Assembly: GCA_044225155.1 (NCBI GenBank)
Contig: JBGAJB010000100.1
Coordinates: 1 to 12,198 of the forward strand
Direction of reading: 5' to 3'
Source of the DNA: CAYMBL01 sp044225155
GTDB taxonomy: Bacteria; Planctomycetota; Phycisphaerae; UBA1845; Fen-1342
DNA: 12,198 bases
In this document: positions 1 through 8,422 of the stretch, one piece after another
Layout of the letters: every line of letters starts with the position of its first letter
Position numbering within the stretch: position 1 is the stretch's first letter
Position numbers and translations under genes: made by a program
The notes under the pieces: model-generated
What the model saw: the letters and a program-made list of their open reading frames with translations, nothing else
Database searches by the model: none
Told to the model about the DNA's origin: nothing

Positions 1-1019
1 GTCTTGCGGGTCAGGTCATGCACGGCCGTGATGTAGCGGACCGTGCGCGAGCGCGAGCGCATGATGACGGAATGCGTGCGGGCGGTGTGGCCGTCGATGC
101 GGACGCCGCGGAGCATGGCGTTGTCGGTGATGCCGGTGGCGCAGAAGACGATGCCGTCGCCCTTGGCCATGTCTTCGGTGCAGTGGACGCGGCGCAGGGC
201 CGCTTCGTCGAAGCCGGCTTCTTTCAGGTCGGCCCGCTCCTTGTCGTCGCGCGGCCAGATGCGGGCGAGGATTTCTCCGCCCAGGCATTTGATCGCGGCG
301 GCCGCGAGGACGGCCTCGGGCGAGCCGCCGATGCCCATGTAGACATCGACGCCGGCATCGGGCATCGATGGTGCGATCGCGCCGGCCACGTCGCCGTCGC
401 CGATGAGGCGGATCGATGCGCCGGTGCGGCGGATCGAGGCGATGAGTTTTTCGTGGCGCGGCCGGTCGAGCGTGCAGACGACCAGGTCGCGGACGCGTTT
501 GCCGAGCTTCAGGGCGATCAGCTCGAGATTCTGCTCGACGGGTGCGTCGAAGCGGATCGTGCCGGTGCCCTCGCGCACCTTCGGGCCGACGGCGATTTTT
601 TCCATGTAGACGCTGGGGACGGCGGCCAGGCCGCGCTCGTCGGCGCAGGAAGTCTTGGCCGCGGCGATGACGCACAGGGCGCCGGGCAAGCCTTTGCTGG
701 TGAGCGTGGTGCCGTCGATGGGGTCGAGCGCGACGGAGTAGCAGGGCGAGCCGTCGCGCCAGTTGCCGAGCTTTTCGCCGACGAAGATGCCGGGGGCCTG
801 GTCCTTGATGCCTTCGCCGATCGTGCAGGTGCCGCAGATGTCCATCAGGTTCAGCATGCCGCGCAGCGCGTCGGTCGCGGCGCCGTCGGCTGCTTCCTTG
901 TCGCCCTTGCCGATCCACTTGAAGACGTTGAGCGAGGCGGCTTCGCAGGCGCGGACGAGGTCCAGGCCGATGAGCTTTTCGGGTTCGAAATCGCTGCCGT
1001 AATTTTTGGACGTCGTCAT
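1..1019 (-). CDS. glpX: Fructose-1,6-bisphosphatase class II (GlpX), 3' end outside window
   Basis: Predicted to hydrolyse fructose-1,6-bisphosphate to fructose-6-phosphate in gluconeogenesis (or sedoheptulose bisphosphate in a sugar-phosphate cycle), in the cytoplasm. I translated 339 codons before the frame runs off the left edge without a stop; family length suggests only about ten residues are missing. GlpX signatures are clear: GKGDKEAADGAATDALR (residues 37-53), IGEG (67-70), LDPIDGT (98-104), DGDVAG (208-213) and GIGGSPE (229-235). By alignment from memory with E. coli GlpX, the metal ligands are D40, E69, D99, D102 and E235; D102 replaces the usual Glu of DPIEGT, a conservative change. 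The ATG at 1019 has GGAG nine bases upstream. The gene is divergent from the yedF-like gene, with about 250 bp between them. Inositol monophosphatase-fold relatives are possible, but the motif set is specific to class II FBPase. Confidence 0.95.
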   Translation of the reverse strand, partial: MTTSKNYGSDFEPEKLIGLDLVRACEAASLNVFKWIGKGDKEAADGAATDALRGMLNLMDICGTCTIGEGIKDQAPGIFVGEKLGNWRDGSPCYSVALDPIDGTTLTSKGLPGALCVIAAAKTSCADERGLAAVPSVYMEKIAVGPKVREGTGTIRFDAPVEQNLELIALKLGKRVRDLVVCTLDRPRHEKLIASIRRTGASIRLIGDGDVAGAIAPSMPDAGVDVYMGIGGSPEAVLAAAAIKCLGGEILARIWPRDDKERADLKEAGFDEAALRRVHCTEDMAKGDGIVFCATGITDNAMLRGVRIDGHTARTHSVIMRSRSRTVRYITAVHDLTRK

Positions 1020-1269
1020 AAGCCGGTTCTCCGCCGCTCGCATGCTGATTCAGAAGCTGATGCGCTGCGTAAAGAGTAGCGGGTCGGGGCGGGGGATTCG
1101 AGCATGGATTGGTTGGAATAACTTCTTTGCGGCAGTTGTTTTGGCGGATTTTTGCGCAATTGGATCGGTCCGTGCGAAATGTAGCGGCGAGGTTTGGAGT
1201 GCGGGGGAAGACGGCCTACGCTCACGAAGTGGCGCGGCTTGTGGGCAGCGTTCGAGAAAGGGAAACGGC

Positions 1270-1602
1270 ATGAAGACGGTCATCAGTCTGGGGCACGACG
1301 GCATGGGGCATGGCGATGCGGAGCTGGGGCGGCGCGTGCTCGGCACGTTCCTGCGCAAGTCGCCGGCCATTCGCGAAGTGACGGCAGTGGTGCTGTTCAA
1401 CAGCGGCGTGAAGCTCGCGTGTCAGGATTCGCCCGTGCTCGTCGAGCTGCGGCAGTTGCATGATGCGGGGGTGGATATTCGGCCGTGCGCGACGTGCGTG
1501 GATTTCTACGGCGTGCGCGAGCAGATCGCGGTGGGCGGCGTGTCGAGCATGGATGAGATCATCGCGGAGTTGAATCAGGCGGAGAAGGTCATCGCGCTGT
1601 AG
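1270..1602 (+). CDS. Free-standing YedF-like DsrE-fold protein
   Basis: A 110-residue protein matching the C-terminal DsrE-like domain of the selenium-metabolism protein YedF. Matching features are GHDGMGHGDAELGRRVLGTF (residues 8-27), NSGVKLA (44-50), SPVL (54-57), the CATC pair C73/C76 in CATCVDFYG, then AVGGVSSMDEI. DsrE-fold proteins handle sulfane sulfur or act as small redox or regulatory partners; the biochemical role of the YedF domain is not firmly known. The usual N-terminal TusA/SirA domain with its Cys-Pro motif is absent. The frame stays open upstream to 1006, but that translation has no TusA character. The ATG at 1270 is preceded by an AGAAAGGG-type ribosome site, so I take it as the start. 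No selenium genes (selA, selB, selD) are visible nearby. It stands alone between glpX and a convergent epimerase gene. Confidence 0.85.
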   Translation: MKTVISLGHDGMGHGDAELGRRVLGTFLRKSPAIREVTAVVLFNSGVKLACQDSPVLVELRQLHDAGVDIRPCATCVDFYGVREQIAVGGVSSMDEIIAELNQAEKVIAL

Positions 1603-1663
1603 CACGCAGTGTGACGCAGTGACCGGCGGCCCATGCTACCGATGGGGAATCAGAACGATGCAC

Positions 1664-1680
1664 GGTGCCGCCGCGGCGCC
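1664..1680. terminator. GC-rich hairpin between convergent genes
   Basis: A 7-bp stem (GGTGCCG at 1664-1670 with CGGCGCC at 1674-1680, one G-T wobble) and a 3-base loop lie in the 82-base gap between the stops of the yedF-like gene (+) and the epimerase gene (-). The position suits a shared transcription terminator, but no T-run follows on either strand, so this is only a structural guess. Confidence 0.3.
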
Positions 1681-1684
1681 TGGG

Positions 1685-2619
<935 letters not shown>

Positions 2620-2623
<4 letters not shown>

Positions 2624-3414
2624 GCAACCTCCGGGCCGAGCGCGAAAAAGCGTTCGGCGTTTCTAGTGGTCGTCGCGGCCAGCTCCGCCTCGGTCAGGCC
2701 CTTGAGGCCGGCGATGTAGCGGGCCGTGTGAGCGACGAGCGCCGGCTCGCACGGGCGCTGTTTGCGCACCGGCTCGGGCGACAAAAACGGCGCGTCGGTT
2801 TCGATCATCAGACGATCGAGCGGCGTGGCCCGCACGGCCTCGCGTACGGCGTCGCCATTCTTGAATGTGACCACGCCGGTGTACGAGAGCCAATGGCCCT
2901 GGTCAAGAATCGCGGCAGCCAGCGCGCCGTCGCCGGAAAAGCAGTGAAAAACGACGCGCTCGGCCAGGGCCGGGTAGTCGCGCAGGATTTCAGCGACGCG
3001 CCGTTCGCTCTTGCGGGCGTGAATGATGACCGGCCGATTGACCTCGAGCGCGAGTTCGAGCTGGTCGCGAAAGACGCGTTCCTGCACATCGGCCGGGGCG
3101 AAGTCGTAGTGGAAATCGAGGCCCGTTTCACCGACGGCGACGAGGCGGCTCGCGTGGCCGGCTTCATGGTGAAGCGTGTGCAGGGCGTCGATGTCGGCGG
3201 CCGTGACTTTCGCTGCTTCGTGCGGATGGATACCCGCAGCGACGAACACTTGCGGATATTTCTCGCTGAGGGCGAGGCCGGCGCGGGCGTCACCTGGCGT
3301 GGTGCCGACGGTGATGCAGCGCGTCACGCCGGCGGCGCGGGCGCGCTCGATCACGCCGGGCAGGTCGCCGGCGAAATCGTCGTAGGTCAGGTGGCAGTGC
3401 GTGTCGACCAGCAT
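2620..3414 (-). CDS. TatD family metal-dependent hydrolase
   Basis: A TatD/YcfH-family TIM-barrel amidohydrolase-like protein of 264 residues, about the normal family length. Family members are metal-dependent DNases or 3'-5' exonucleases acting in the cytoplasm. Expected metal ligands are visible: HxH at H6/H8 in DTHCHL, E96 in VGETGLD, H132 in IIHAR, H157 in FHCFSG and D207 in ETDAPFL. I chose the ATG at 3414 because TatD proteins normally begin right at M-(L/F)-(V/I)-D-(T/S)-H. The same frame also has an ATG at 3456, which would add 14 unconserved residues and has a GGGGGA stretch about ten bases upstream, so that start cannot be excluded. The stop overlaps the epimerase start (ATGA). TatD and a nucleotide-sugar epimerase have no obvious shared pathway. 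Confidence 0.92.
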
Positions 3415-3456
3415 TTTCCATTCAATCGGCTGATTCGCAGCCGCAGCGCTTGGCAA

Positions 3457-3794
3457 TGGGTTCTCGTCCCCCTACCGAGCCGCGTGCGGCGCCGGATGGG
3501 CCAACCGCCCTATGCGCGCCGCGCGAAACTATCTCCGGCCTGCTGCAATCCGGCAAACGGCTTACGGCGAAAACCAAGATGTGTTCAGGTGGGATCGATT
3601 CGTGCCGCGCCGTGAGAAAGCGGGAAGCTTGAGAGTGCGCTCCCAATCGCGGGACGTTCTCCGTTCTCGTTGTCTCCGCTTCCTCACGGGCGCGGTTCGG
3701 ATCAGACCGAAACAATGCCGCTGCGAGTGAGACGGGTTCCCACGGCACGGAATTGCGCGTTCGCGGCGTATACTCCGCGCAGGAGAATTCACGC
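3457..3794. other. Non-coding gap between tatD and the CDGSH gene
   Basis: About 340 bases separate the outermost possible tatD start (minus strand) from the CDGSH gene (plus strand), so it should hold two divergent promoters. The frames open here on both strands give Arg/Pro-rich translations with no family resemblance; I treat them as chance frames in GC-rich DNA. Apart from a possible -10 box at 3769 and the ribosome site at 3781-3785, I see no RNA gene, repeat or strong hairpin. Confidence 0.4.
3769..3774 (+). promoter_or_regulatory. Possible -10 box (TATACT) before the CDGSH gene
   Basis: TATACT differs from the sigma-70 -10 consensus at one position and is followed by a GC-rich discriminator-like stretch. 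It ends 20 bases before the chosen ATG, so the leader would be very short. No convincing -35 box lies 16-18 bases upstream. The same hexamer occurs in front of the WD40 gene. Confidence 0.25.
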
Positions 3795-4049
3795 ATGACG
3801 GCACCGAAACATGGCGAGCGGCCGCTTCCCGTCGAGGAGACGCCCGGGCGCAAGGCGTATTGTCAGTGCGGCTGGTCGGACAAGCTGCCGTATTGCGACG
3901 GCGCGCACAGCCGGCTGGGCACCGGCTGCACGCCGCACGTCTGCGACGTCGAGCAGGCGGGCAAGAAGTGGGTTTGCCAATGTCACCAGAGCAAGACCAT
4001 GCCGTGGTGCGACGGCACGCATAAGACACTGCCCGCGGCCGGGACTTGA
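3795..4049 (+). CDS. Tandem CDGSH iron-sulfur domain protein
   Basis: An 84-residue protein with two complete CDGSH motifs: CQCGWSDKLPYCDGAH (ligands C23, C25, C34, H38) and CQCHQSKTMPWCDGTH (C61, C63, C72, H76). Each should hold one 2Fe-2S cluster with the family's 3Cys:1His coordination, suggesting a small soluble electron-transfer or redox-sensing protein. Tandem versions are common in bacteria, but their physiological role is poorly known. Two further cysteines, C45 and C50, sit between the motifs. I chose the ATG at 3795 because AGGAG (3781-3785) lies nine bases upstream; the frame is open back to 3753, which would bypass that ribosome site. The HEAT-like gene starts 40 bases after the stop, so the two may be cotranscribed. 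Confidence 0.92.
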   Translation: MTAPKHGERPLPVEETPGRKAYCQCGWSDKLPYCDGAHSRLGTGCTPHVCDVEQAGKKWVCQCHQSKTMPWCDGTHKTLPAAGT

Positions 4050-4089
4050 CCGGCGATCTGGAAATCCGGCCCGAGAAGGGAGCCCTCGA

Positions 4090-5223
4090 ATGCACGCCCT
4101 CCTTTTCCTGCTCAGCGTACTGATCCCGCCGCCGCTTTCGCCGCAACAGGCGAAGCCCGATGAGCTCAAATCGCTGATCGAGCGCATCGCGCGCGGCGAC
4201 GAAGTCGAGGCGGCCGACGCGACCGAGCGGTTGCTGCAATTGGCGGTCGAGCCGCTGGCCGGCGCGGTTGGTTCGCTCGACAAGCGGCCACTCAGCGAGC
4301 AGTTGCGCGTGGCGCAGGCCTTGGAGCGCGTGCATGCGAATCTGCGGCTGCGGCTGTTTCGGGCGGACTTGTCGGATGAGGATCGCACGCGGTTTGACGC
4401 TTTCTGGAAGCGTTCGGCGAAGATCGTCGAGCAGTTCTTCGACGAAGACCCAGAGGTCCGCACGGAGGCCATCACGCAAGCGCCGATGGAGCGCGACAGC
4501 GCGACGGGGCTGCTCCTGGCGCATGCGGCCGTCGACTGGAACGCCGCGACGCGTGAGACGGCGCTGGCGGCGATTCGCAAGCTGAAGGACCCGGGCGCGG
4601 CGCGACTGCTGACGAAAAACCTGTCCGACATGCTGGCGGCGATTCGGGGAAAGATGTTCGGCCCATCGGAGGATGACGTGGTGATCGTGATGGCCGACAT
4701 GTCGAAGCATCTGATCGACGTGCTGGGCGATTGCGAATATCCCGCGGCGACGCCGGTGATCGCGGACGTGCTCGGCTATTTCATTCATACGGACAAGCGG
4801 CCGTATTTCGAGCCGGCGATCAGCGTGCTGGCGCTGGGCAAGCTGGGCGACGAGCGGGCGGTGCCGCTGCTGCTGGAGCTCGTGGACGATCCGGAGATCG
4901 CGCGGATCACGGGCGCGCCGCGCGAAGGGCGGCCGTTTGCGCAGACGGTGGGCGACGCGAGCCTGTTGGCGCTGTGCCGGATTTACCACCTGCCGCCGGA
5001 GGCGTTCGGGCTGACGTGGCTGGTGGAAGCGCCGGACCTGGCGGGCTTTGTCGAGGATGCACAGCGCCGGGCCGGGCGGCAGGCGTTTCGACAGTGGCAG
5101 TCGCAAAACGGCGACAAGCCGCGCGACCAGCGGGCCGCGCCGGTGCCGGTGGGCGGCGGCGGGGCGCGCGGGCCGTCGTCAGCGCCGGCTACGCAGGCGA
5201 GTTCCAACAAAACGGCGGATTAG
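4090..5223 (+). CDS. Secreted HEAT-like repeat protein
   Basis: A 377-residue protein of unknown specific function. It opens with a short hydrophobic signal-like segment (residues 2-16, HALLFLLSVLI then PPP), suggesting export. The body is alpha-helical and resembles HEAT or PBS-lyase-type repeats; the clearest unit is the helix pair around residues 241-270 (EPAISVLALGKLGDERAVPL), and an earlier one starts near WNAATRETALAAIRKLKDPG. Such repeats usually form protein-binding solenoids. The last 40 residues or so are low-complexity (Gly, Pro, Ser, Ala) and contain GARGPSSAPATQ, encoded by one copy of a 38-bp repeat found again near 8291. The ATG at 4090 has GGGAG seven bases upstream. It follows the CDGSH gene by 40 bases. 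A long frame on the opposite strand here is an Arg-rich shadow. Confidence 0.8.
   Translation: MHALLFLLSVLIPPPLSPQQAKPDELKSLIERIARGDEVEAADATERLLQLAVEPLAGAVGSLDKRPLSEQLRVAQALERVHANLRLRLFRADLSDEDRTRFDAFWKRSAKIVEQFFDEDPEVRTEAITQAPMERDSATGLLLAHAAVDWNAATRETALAAIRKLKDPGAARLLTKNLSDMLAAIRGKMFGPSEDDVVIVMADMSKHLIDVLGDCEYPAATPVIADVLGYFIHTDKRPYFEPAISVLALGKLGDERAVPLLLELVDDPEIARITGAPREGRPFAQTVGDASLLALCRIYHLPPEAFGLTWLVEAPDLAGFVEDAQRRAGRQAFRQWQSQNGDKPRDQRAAPVPVGGGGARGPSSAPATQASSNKTAD
5164..5201 (+). repeat. Dispersed 38-bp repeat, copy 1 (inside the HEAT-like gene)
   Basis: This stretch matches 8291-8328 at 34 of 38 positions, with no gaps. It begins GCGCGCGGGCCGTCGTC in both copies. Here it encodes the end of GARGPSSAPATQAS in the low-complexity tail of the HEAT-like protein, so the repeat probably extended or replaced the original C-terminus. 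Both copies point the same way. Confidence 0.7.
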
Positions 5224-5238
5224 TTCAGGGGATTTCCC

Positions 5239-5244
5239 TATACT
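5239..5244 (+). promoter_or_regulatory. Possible -10 box (TATACT) before the WD40 gene
   Basis: TATACT lies 15 bases after the stop of the HEAT-like gene and 64 bases before the WD40 start, a reasonable place for a -10 element. No clear -35 hexamer is seen, so this is only a candidate. Confidence 0.25.
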
Positions 5245-5253
5245 GCAATTGCT

Positions 5254-5271
5254 GGCTATGGCGAAATAGCC
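5254..5271 (+). other. Small hairpin in the WD40 gene leader
   Basis: GGCTAT (5254-5259) and ATAGCC (5266-5271) form a perfect 6-bp stem around a 6-base loop, downstream of the possible -10 box and 24 bases before the ribosome site. It has no T-run, so it is not a convincing terminator; it could be a leader structure or chance. Confidence 0.3.
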
Positions 5272-5308
5272 GCGATTTCAATTCCGTAGGTCTTTCGGAG
5301 TAGCGCCC

Positions 5309-7849
5309 ATGTCGACATCGGCGCGAGGGGCTCTTGCCCTTCTTGGCGTGCTTCGCCTTGGTGCCATTGGTCTGATCGTTCCTGCAATTAACGCTGAGGG
5401 AGCGTTGTCCATTCGCTGGATGGCCGGGGGAAATACGTATCAGCGGGGCTATCACCAGCCTTTCACGGAGTATCGAACGCTCGCGGTTTCGCCCGACGGT
5501 GATCTCGCGGCCGCCGGCAGTACAGACCACCTTGTGAAGTTGTGGGACACATCGAACGGGCAGCTCAAGGCGACGTTGTCTGCCTTGGATGGTGCGGTTT
5601 CGACGCTGGAATTCTCTCCCGATGGCTCACTGCTCGCGGCCGGTACTGATGAGTTGCACGGCTTGGATCGTCCGCTCCGGGTCTGGCGCGTTCCAGACTT
5701 TCGGCCGCTCTTTTCCGGCGCGACCGGGGCGGTCTCGTCCGTCGCGTTTTCTCCGGACGGCGCGACCTTGCTGAGTGGCGGGGACGAGCTGGTCCTGTGG
5801 GACGCGCAAACCGGCGAAAGGGTTCGCACATTTCCCGCGCCCGCGAGGAGGATTCAGAGCGTCGCATTCGCGCCGGATGGCTCGGTGTTCGCGACGGCGG
5901 ATTCCCAGACGGTGCGAGTTCTCGACCCGAACACGGGCGATACCCGGCACGTTTTCACGACCGCTCCAGCAGCTCTCGTTGCTTTCTCGGCCGATGGATT
6001 GCTCCTCGCGACAGGTGCGAGTAGATCGATCGTCGTCTATGACGCGCAGACGTATGAACGTATCAGTAGCATCACTCCCGGTACGGATGTTTCAACATTT
6101 CGGTTCTCCGGGCAGGATGGCATGCTCTGGACGTCCGGCCTCTATAACAGTCGGGCCTACCGGTGGAATCCGCTAACGGGGGCTTCGCTCGGCGCGATCA
6201 TCGGTCTGGCGCCGCAATCACTAAGCCAAATTGCATTCGCAGACAACGGCTCGGTTCTCTTGGGCTTGGACCAGTTCGGGCCGCTTTCTTCGACCACTCA
6301 GTTTCTGCAATCGCCACTCGTGCGGATCCCGATTCAATCAAGTTCCGGAGATATCGCGCTCTCATCCGACGGGCAATTCATTTCCGGGTATTCGATCGGC
6401 GAAGTCAGGGTGTGGGGTACGGGTGACGGCGTGGAGATTTTCGCGAAGGCGCAGAATTTCCTGTTCGCAGGGGAGATGGAATTCAGCCCGGATGGGAGTC
6501 TGCTGGCAGTTGCAGGTGCGGAGCGGCTGACGGATGAGTATCGGCTGCACATCTTCGCGGTTCCGAGCGGCGCGGAGTTGGTGAATGTCGTTCTACCACC
6601 CAGTAACCCGCGATTCGCGTTTTCCGCGGACGGCGCGCATCTCGGCGTGTTGAATACGCGGGATGCCACCGTCGAAATCTGGGATGTCGCAACCGGGGCG
6701 ATTGTTGAATCCGTGCCGAGCGGTGATGACGATTCTGCAATTGACTTTACGCCAGATGGGACACTGCTTTTGGCCGCGGGGTACGCAGGGGAGGGCGCGC
6801 CCGGCCATTTGCGCTTGTGGCGCACCTCGGATTGGACCGCGGCCGGAGAAGTCGTTGATCCGATCAATATGATGCTCGCGATCGACTCGTCGGCCGGCGG
6901 GCAGTTGATTGCGACCGCCAGTTACGGCGAAATTCGAATTCGGCACTATCCCGATCTCGGGTTCGTTCGGAGTTTTCCGACGCTGCCGGGCTATCCGCGC
7001 GGCCTCTTCCTGTCGAATGACGGCAGCGTCGCGACTCTCATGGCCTCGGATGGCAGCGTGCATATCTTTGATGTCGCCAGTGGCGAGGAAACAAAATCGT
7101 TTCTGCAGGGCGCACTCGAAGGTCGCTCGGCTTATTCAGCAGATGGGCGGTTTGTCGCGCTTAAGGAGTCTGCGAGCATCTCGATCTGGGATGCGCACGC
7201 GGGAGCACAGCGCCGGGAGCTGGTTTCGCAAGCTTTGGCCGCGCCGATTGTCTGGTCGCCGGATGGTTCGATCGTGGGCGGAGAATCGACGGGCCTGCGC
7301 GATGCTGCGACCGGCGAGAATTTGTCCTATTTCCCATTGCTGGACCTTTCTCCGGATGGGCAATTCGCGGCGGTCGCCGCCGGCTACGGCGTCGAATTAG
7401 TGGATGCGCTCAGCACCGAGGACATCGCGACGATCGCCGAGCATCACACCTACGCGCTTGGGGCGCGGTTCCATCCGAGCGGCACGATGCTCGCCTCCGG
7501 TGCGTACGATCGGCGCCTGCGCATCACCGATGTCGCCACCGGGAATCGGCTGTGGACCCGGTCGGAGGAGTTTTCAGACCATTTTCCGGCTGCGTACTCG
7601 CATGACGGGGCGACGCTTGCGACCGGCACATGGTTTGGAGAGGTTCGGCTCTCGAACTCGCTTACGGGGGAGATCGTGTGGAATGTGAGCGGACACGACG
7701 GGAGCGTGCAGGCGGTCGCATTTTCGCCGAATGACCGGCTGCTCGCGTCCGCGAGCGGTTGGACGCCCGGCCGGCCGGAGACGGGCGTCAAGCTGTGGGA
7801 TTCCGCCACCGGCACGCTGTCGGGTCGATCGATGAGCCGTGGAGCGTGA
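5309..7849 (+). CDS. Secreted WD40-type beta-propeller protein (large 5' part of a frameshifted gene)
   Basis: An 846-codon frame starting at ATG 5309 with CGGAG eight bases upstream. Residues 1-29 form a signal peptide (Arg, then hydrophobic ALALLGVLRLGAIGLIV, ending AINA), so export is expected. The rest is about 19 WD40-like blades of some 40 residues, each with an (F/L)SPDG-type turn followed by a (L/I)xxWD-type strand, for example AFSPDGATLLSGGDELVLWD and AFSPNDRLLASASG...VKLWDSATGT. Two more blades continue in the next frame after 7825, making about 21, enough for three seven-bladed propellers. Such propellers are protein-interaction platforms; no catalytic motif is visible. The last 8 codons after LSG (RSMSRGA) look like readthrough past a one-base deletion, and the real C-terminus with a dockerin-like repeat is the next feature. 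Confidence 0.85.
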   Translation: MSTSARGALALLGVLRLGAIGLIVPAINAEGALSIRWMAGGNTYQRGYHQPFTEYRTLAVSPDGDLAAAGSTDHLVKLWDTSNGQLKATLSALDGAVSTLEFSPDGSLLAAGTDELHGLDRPLRVWRVPDFRPLFSGATGAVSSVAFSPDGATLLSGGDELVLWDAQTGERVRTFPAPARRIQSVAFAPDGSVFATADSQTVRVLDPNTGDTRHVFTTAPAALVAFSADGLLLATGASRSIVVYDAQTYERISSITPGTDVSTFRFSGQDGMLWTSGLYNSRAYRWNPLTGASLGAIIGLAPQSLSQIAFADNGSVLLGLDQFGPLSSTTQFLQSPLVRIPIQSSSGDIALSSDGQFISGYSIGEVRVWGTGDGVEIFAKAQNFLFAGEMEFSPDGSLLAVAGAERLTDEYRLHIFAVPSGAELVNVVLPPSNPRFAFSADGAHLGVLNTRDATVEIWDVATGAIVESVPSGDDDSAIDFTPDGTLLLAAGYAGEGAPGHLRLWRTSDWTAAGEVVDPINMMLAIDSSAGGQLIATASYGEIRIRHYPDLGFVRSFPTLPGYPRGLFLSNDGSVATLMASDGSVHIFDVASGEETKSFLQGALEGRSAYSADGRFVALKESASISIWDAHAGAQRRELVSQALAAPIVWSPDGSIVGGESTGLRDAATGENLSYFPLLDLSPDGQFAAVAAGYGVELVDALSTEDIATIAEHHTYALGARFHPSGTMLASGAYDRRLRITDVATGNRLWTRSEEFSDHFPAAYSHDGATLATGTWFGEVRLSNSLTGEIVWNVSGHDGSVQAVAFSPNDRLLASASGWTPGRPETGVKLWDSATGTLSGRSMSRGA

Positions 7850-8259
7850 AGAGCGTCGCATTCTCGAGCGACGGCCGATTGCTCGTGGTTGGAATGGTCG
7901 ATGACCAGACGCGCACCGGCAGAATCCGCCTGTATCGCGTGCTCGATGGAGCCATGCTGGCCGACCATGACCGCGAGGTCGGCAGCGGCGTGGAATACGT
8001 CGGCTTCTCCCCGGGCGATGCGCTGATGGCTTACAGCCGAACGGACGGCGCGATGGTGTTGGCGGAGAATCCATTGCCGCTGAAGACGGATGTCTTCGCG
8101 GATGGCTGCGTCGATCTCAGCGATCTCGGGCTGTTGATTTCCGAGTGGGGATGTACGGCCACGGACCAAACCTGTTACGCGGATATCAACCGGGATGGTG
8201 TTGTGGATCTGAATGATCTCGGTGCGCTGCTGGCCGATTTTGGCGCGGGGTGTCGATAG
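7825..8259 (+). pseudogene. Displaced C-terminal part of the WD40 protein, with dockerin-like tail
   Basis: In the -1 frame relative to the WD40 gene, the protein continues exactly where the upstream frame loses the pattern: SIDEPWSVKSVAFSSDGRLL, then another blade, then a two-repeat dockerin-like end (8089-8256). The second repeat, ADINRDGVVDLNDLGALL, has the D-x-N-x-D-G-x-V-D-x-x-D Ca-binding loop; the first (DVFADGCVDLSDLGLL) is degenerate. It ends AGCR, like the GC-type dockerin tails of Phycisphaerae secreted proteins, which are thought to serve surface anchoring or assembly. One extra G in the GGG at 7822-7824 would restore a single frame giving LSGSIDE. The GTG at 7846 overlaps the upstream stop (GTGA), so coupled reinitiation is formally possible. 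Without repair, the secreted protein would lack its tail. Confidence 0.75.
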
Positions 8260-8290
8260 CGGCGATTTTCATACCAAGCGCGCAATTCGA

Positions 8291-8328
8291 GCGCGCGGGC
8301 CGTCGTCGGCGCCGGCGACACAGGGGAG
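8291..8328 (+). repeat. Dispersed 38-bp repeat, copy 2 (after the dockerin stop)
   Basis: The second copy of the element at 5164-5201, same orientation, 34 of 38 bases identical, here in the 163-base non-coding gap between the convergent dockerin fragment and SUFU gene. If translated in the matching frame it again gives ARGPSSAPATQ, but no gene is open there. The two copies bracket the WD40 gene. Confidence 0.7.
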
Positions 8329-8422
8329 TGCTCGGGAAGCGGAAAAATCAATTTCGCCACGCAGCTACGATCTCGACGCAGCAAAACCCGCGTGGCGCCC
8401 GCCGGTCACCGCGCCGATTTTG

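Noticed and set aside
18..1079. A 353-codon plus-strand frame opposite glpX
   Set aside because: It is the mirror of a clear GlpX sequence; Asp/Ala/Gly-rich and without family features.
3562..5106. A 514-codon open frame on the minus strand opposite the CDGSH and HEAT-like genes
   Set aside because: The translation is extremely Arg/Gln/His-rich with no motif, and the opposite strand has genes with ribosome sites, iron-sulfur motifs and a signal peptide.
7815..7850. Programmed -1 ribosomal frameshifting in the WD40 gene
   Set aside because: There is no X-XXY-YYZ slippery heptamer at the site and no obvious pseudoknot just after it; a one-base indel explains it better.
8394..8419. Possible terminator hairpin (GGCGC...GCGCC followed by GATTTT)
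   Set aside because: The stem is only 5 bp with a 12-base loop and a short T-run; too weak to call.
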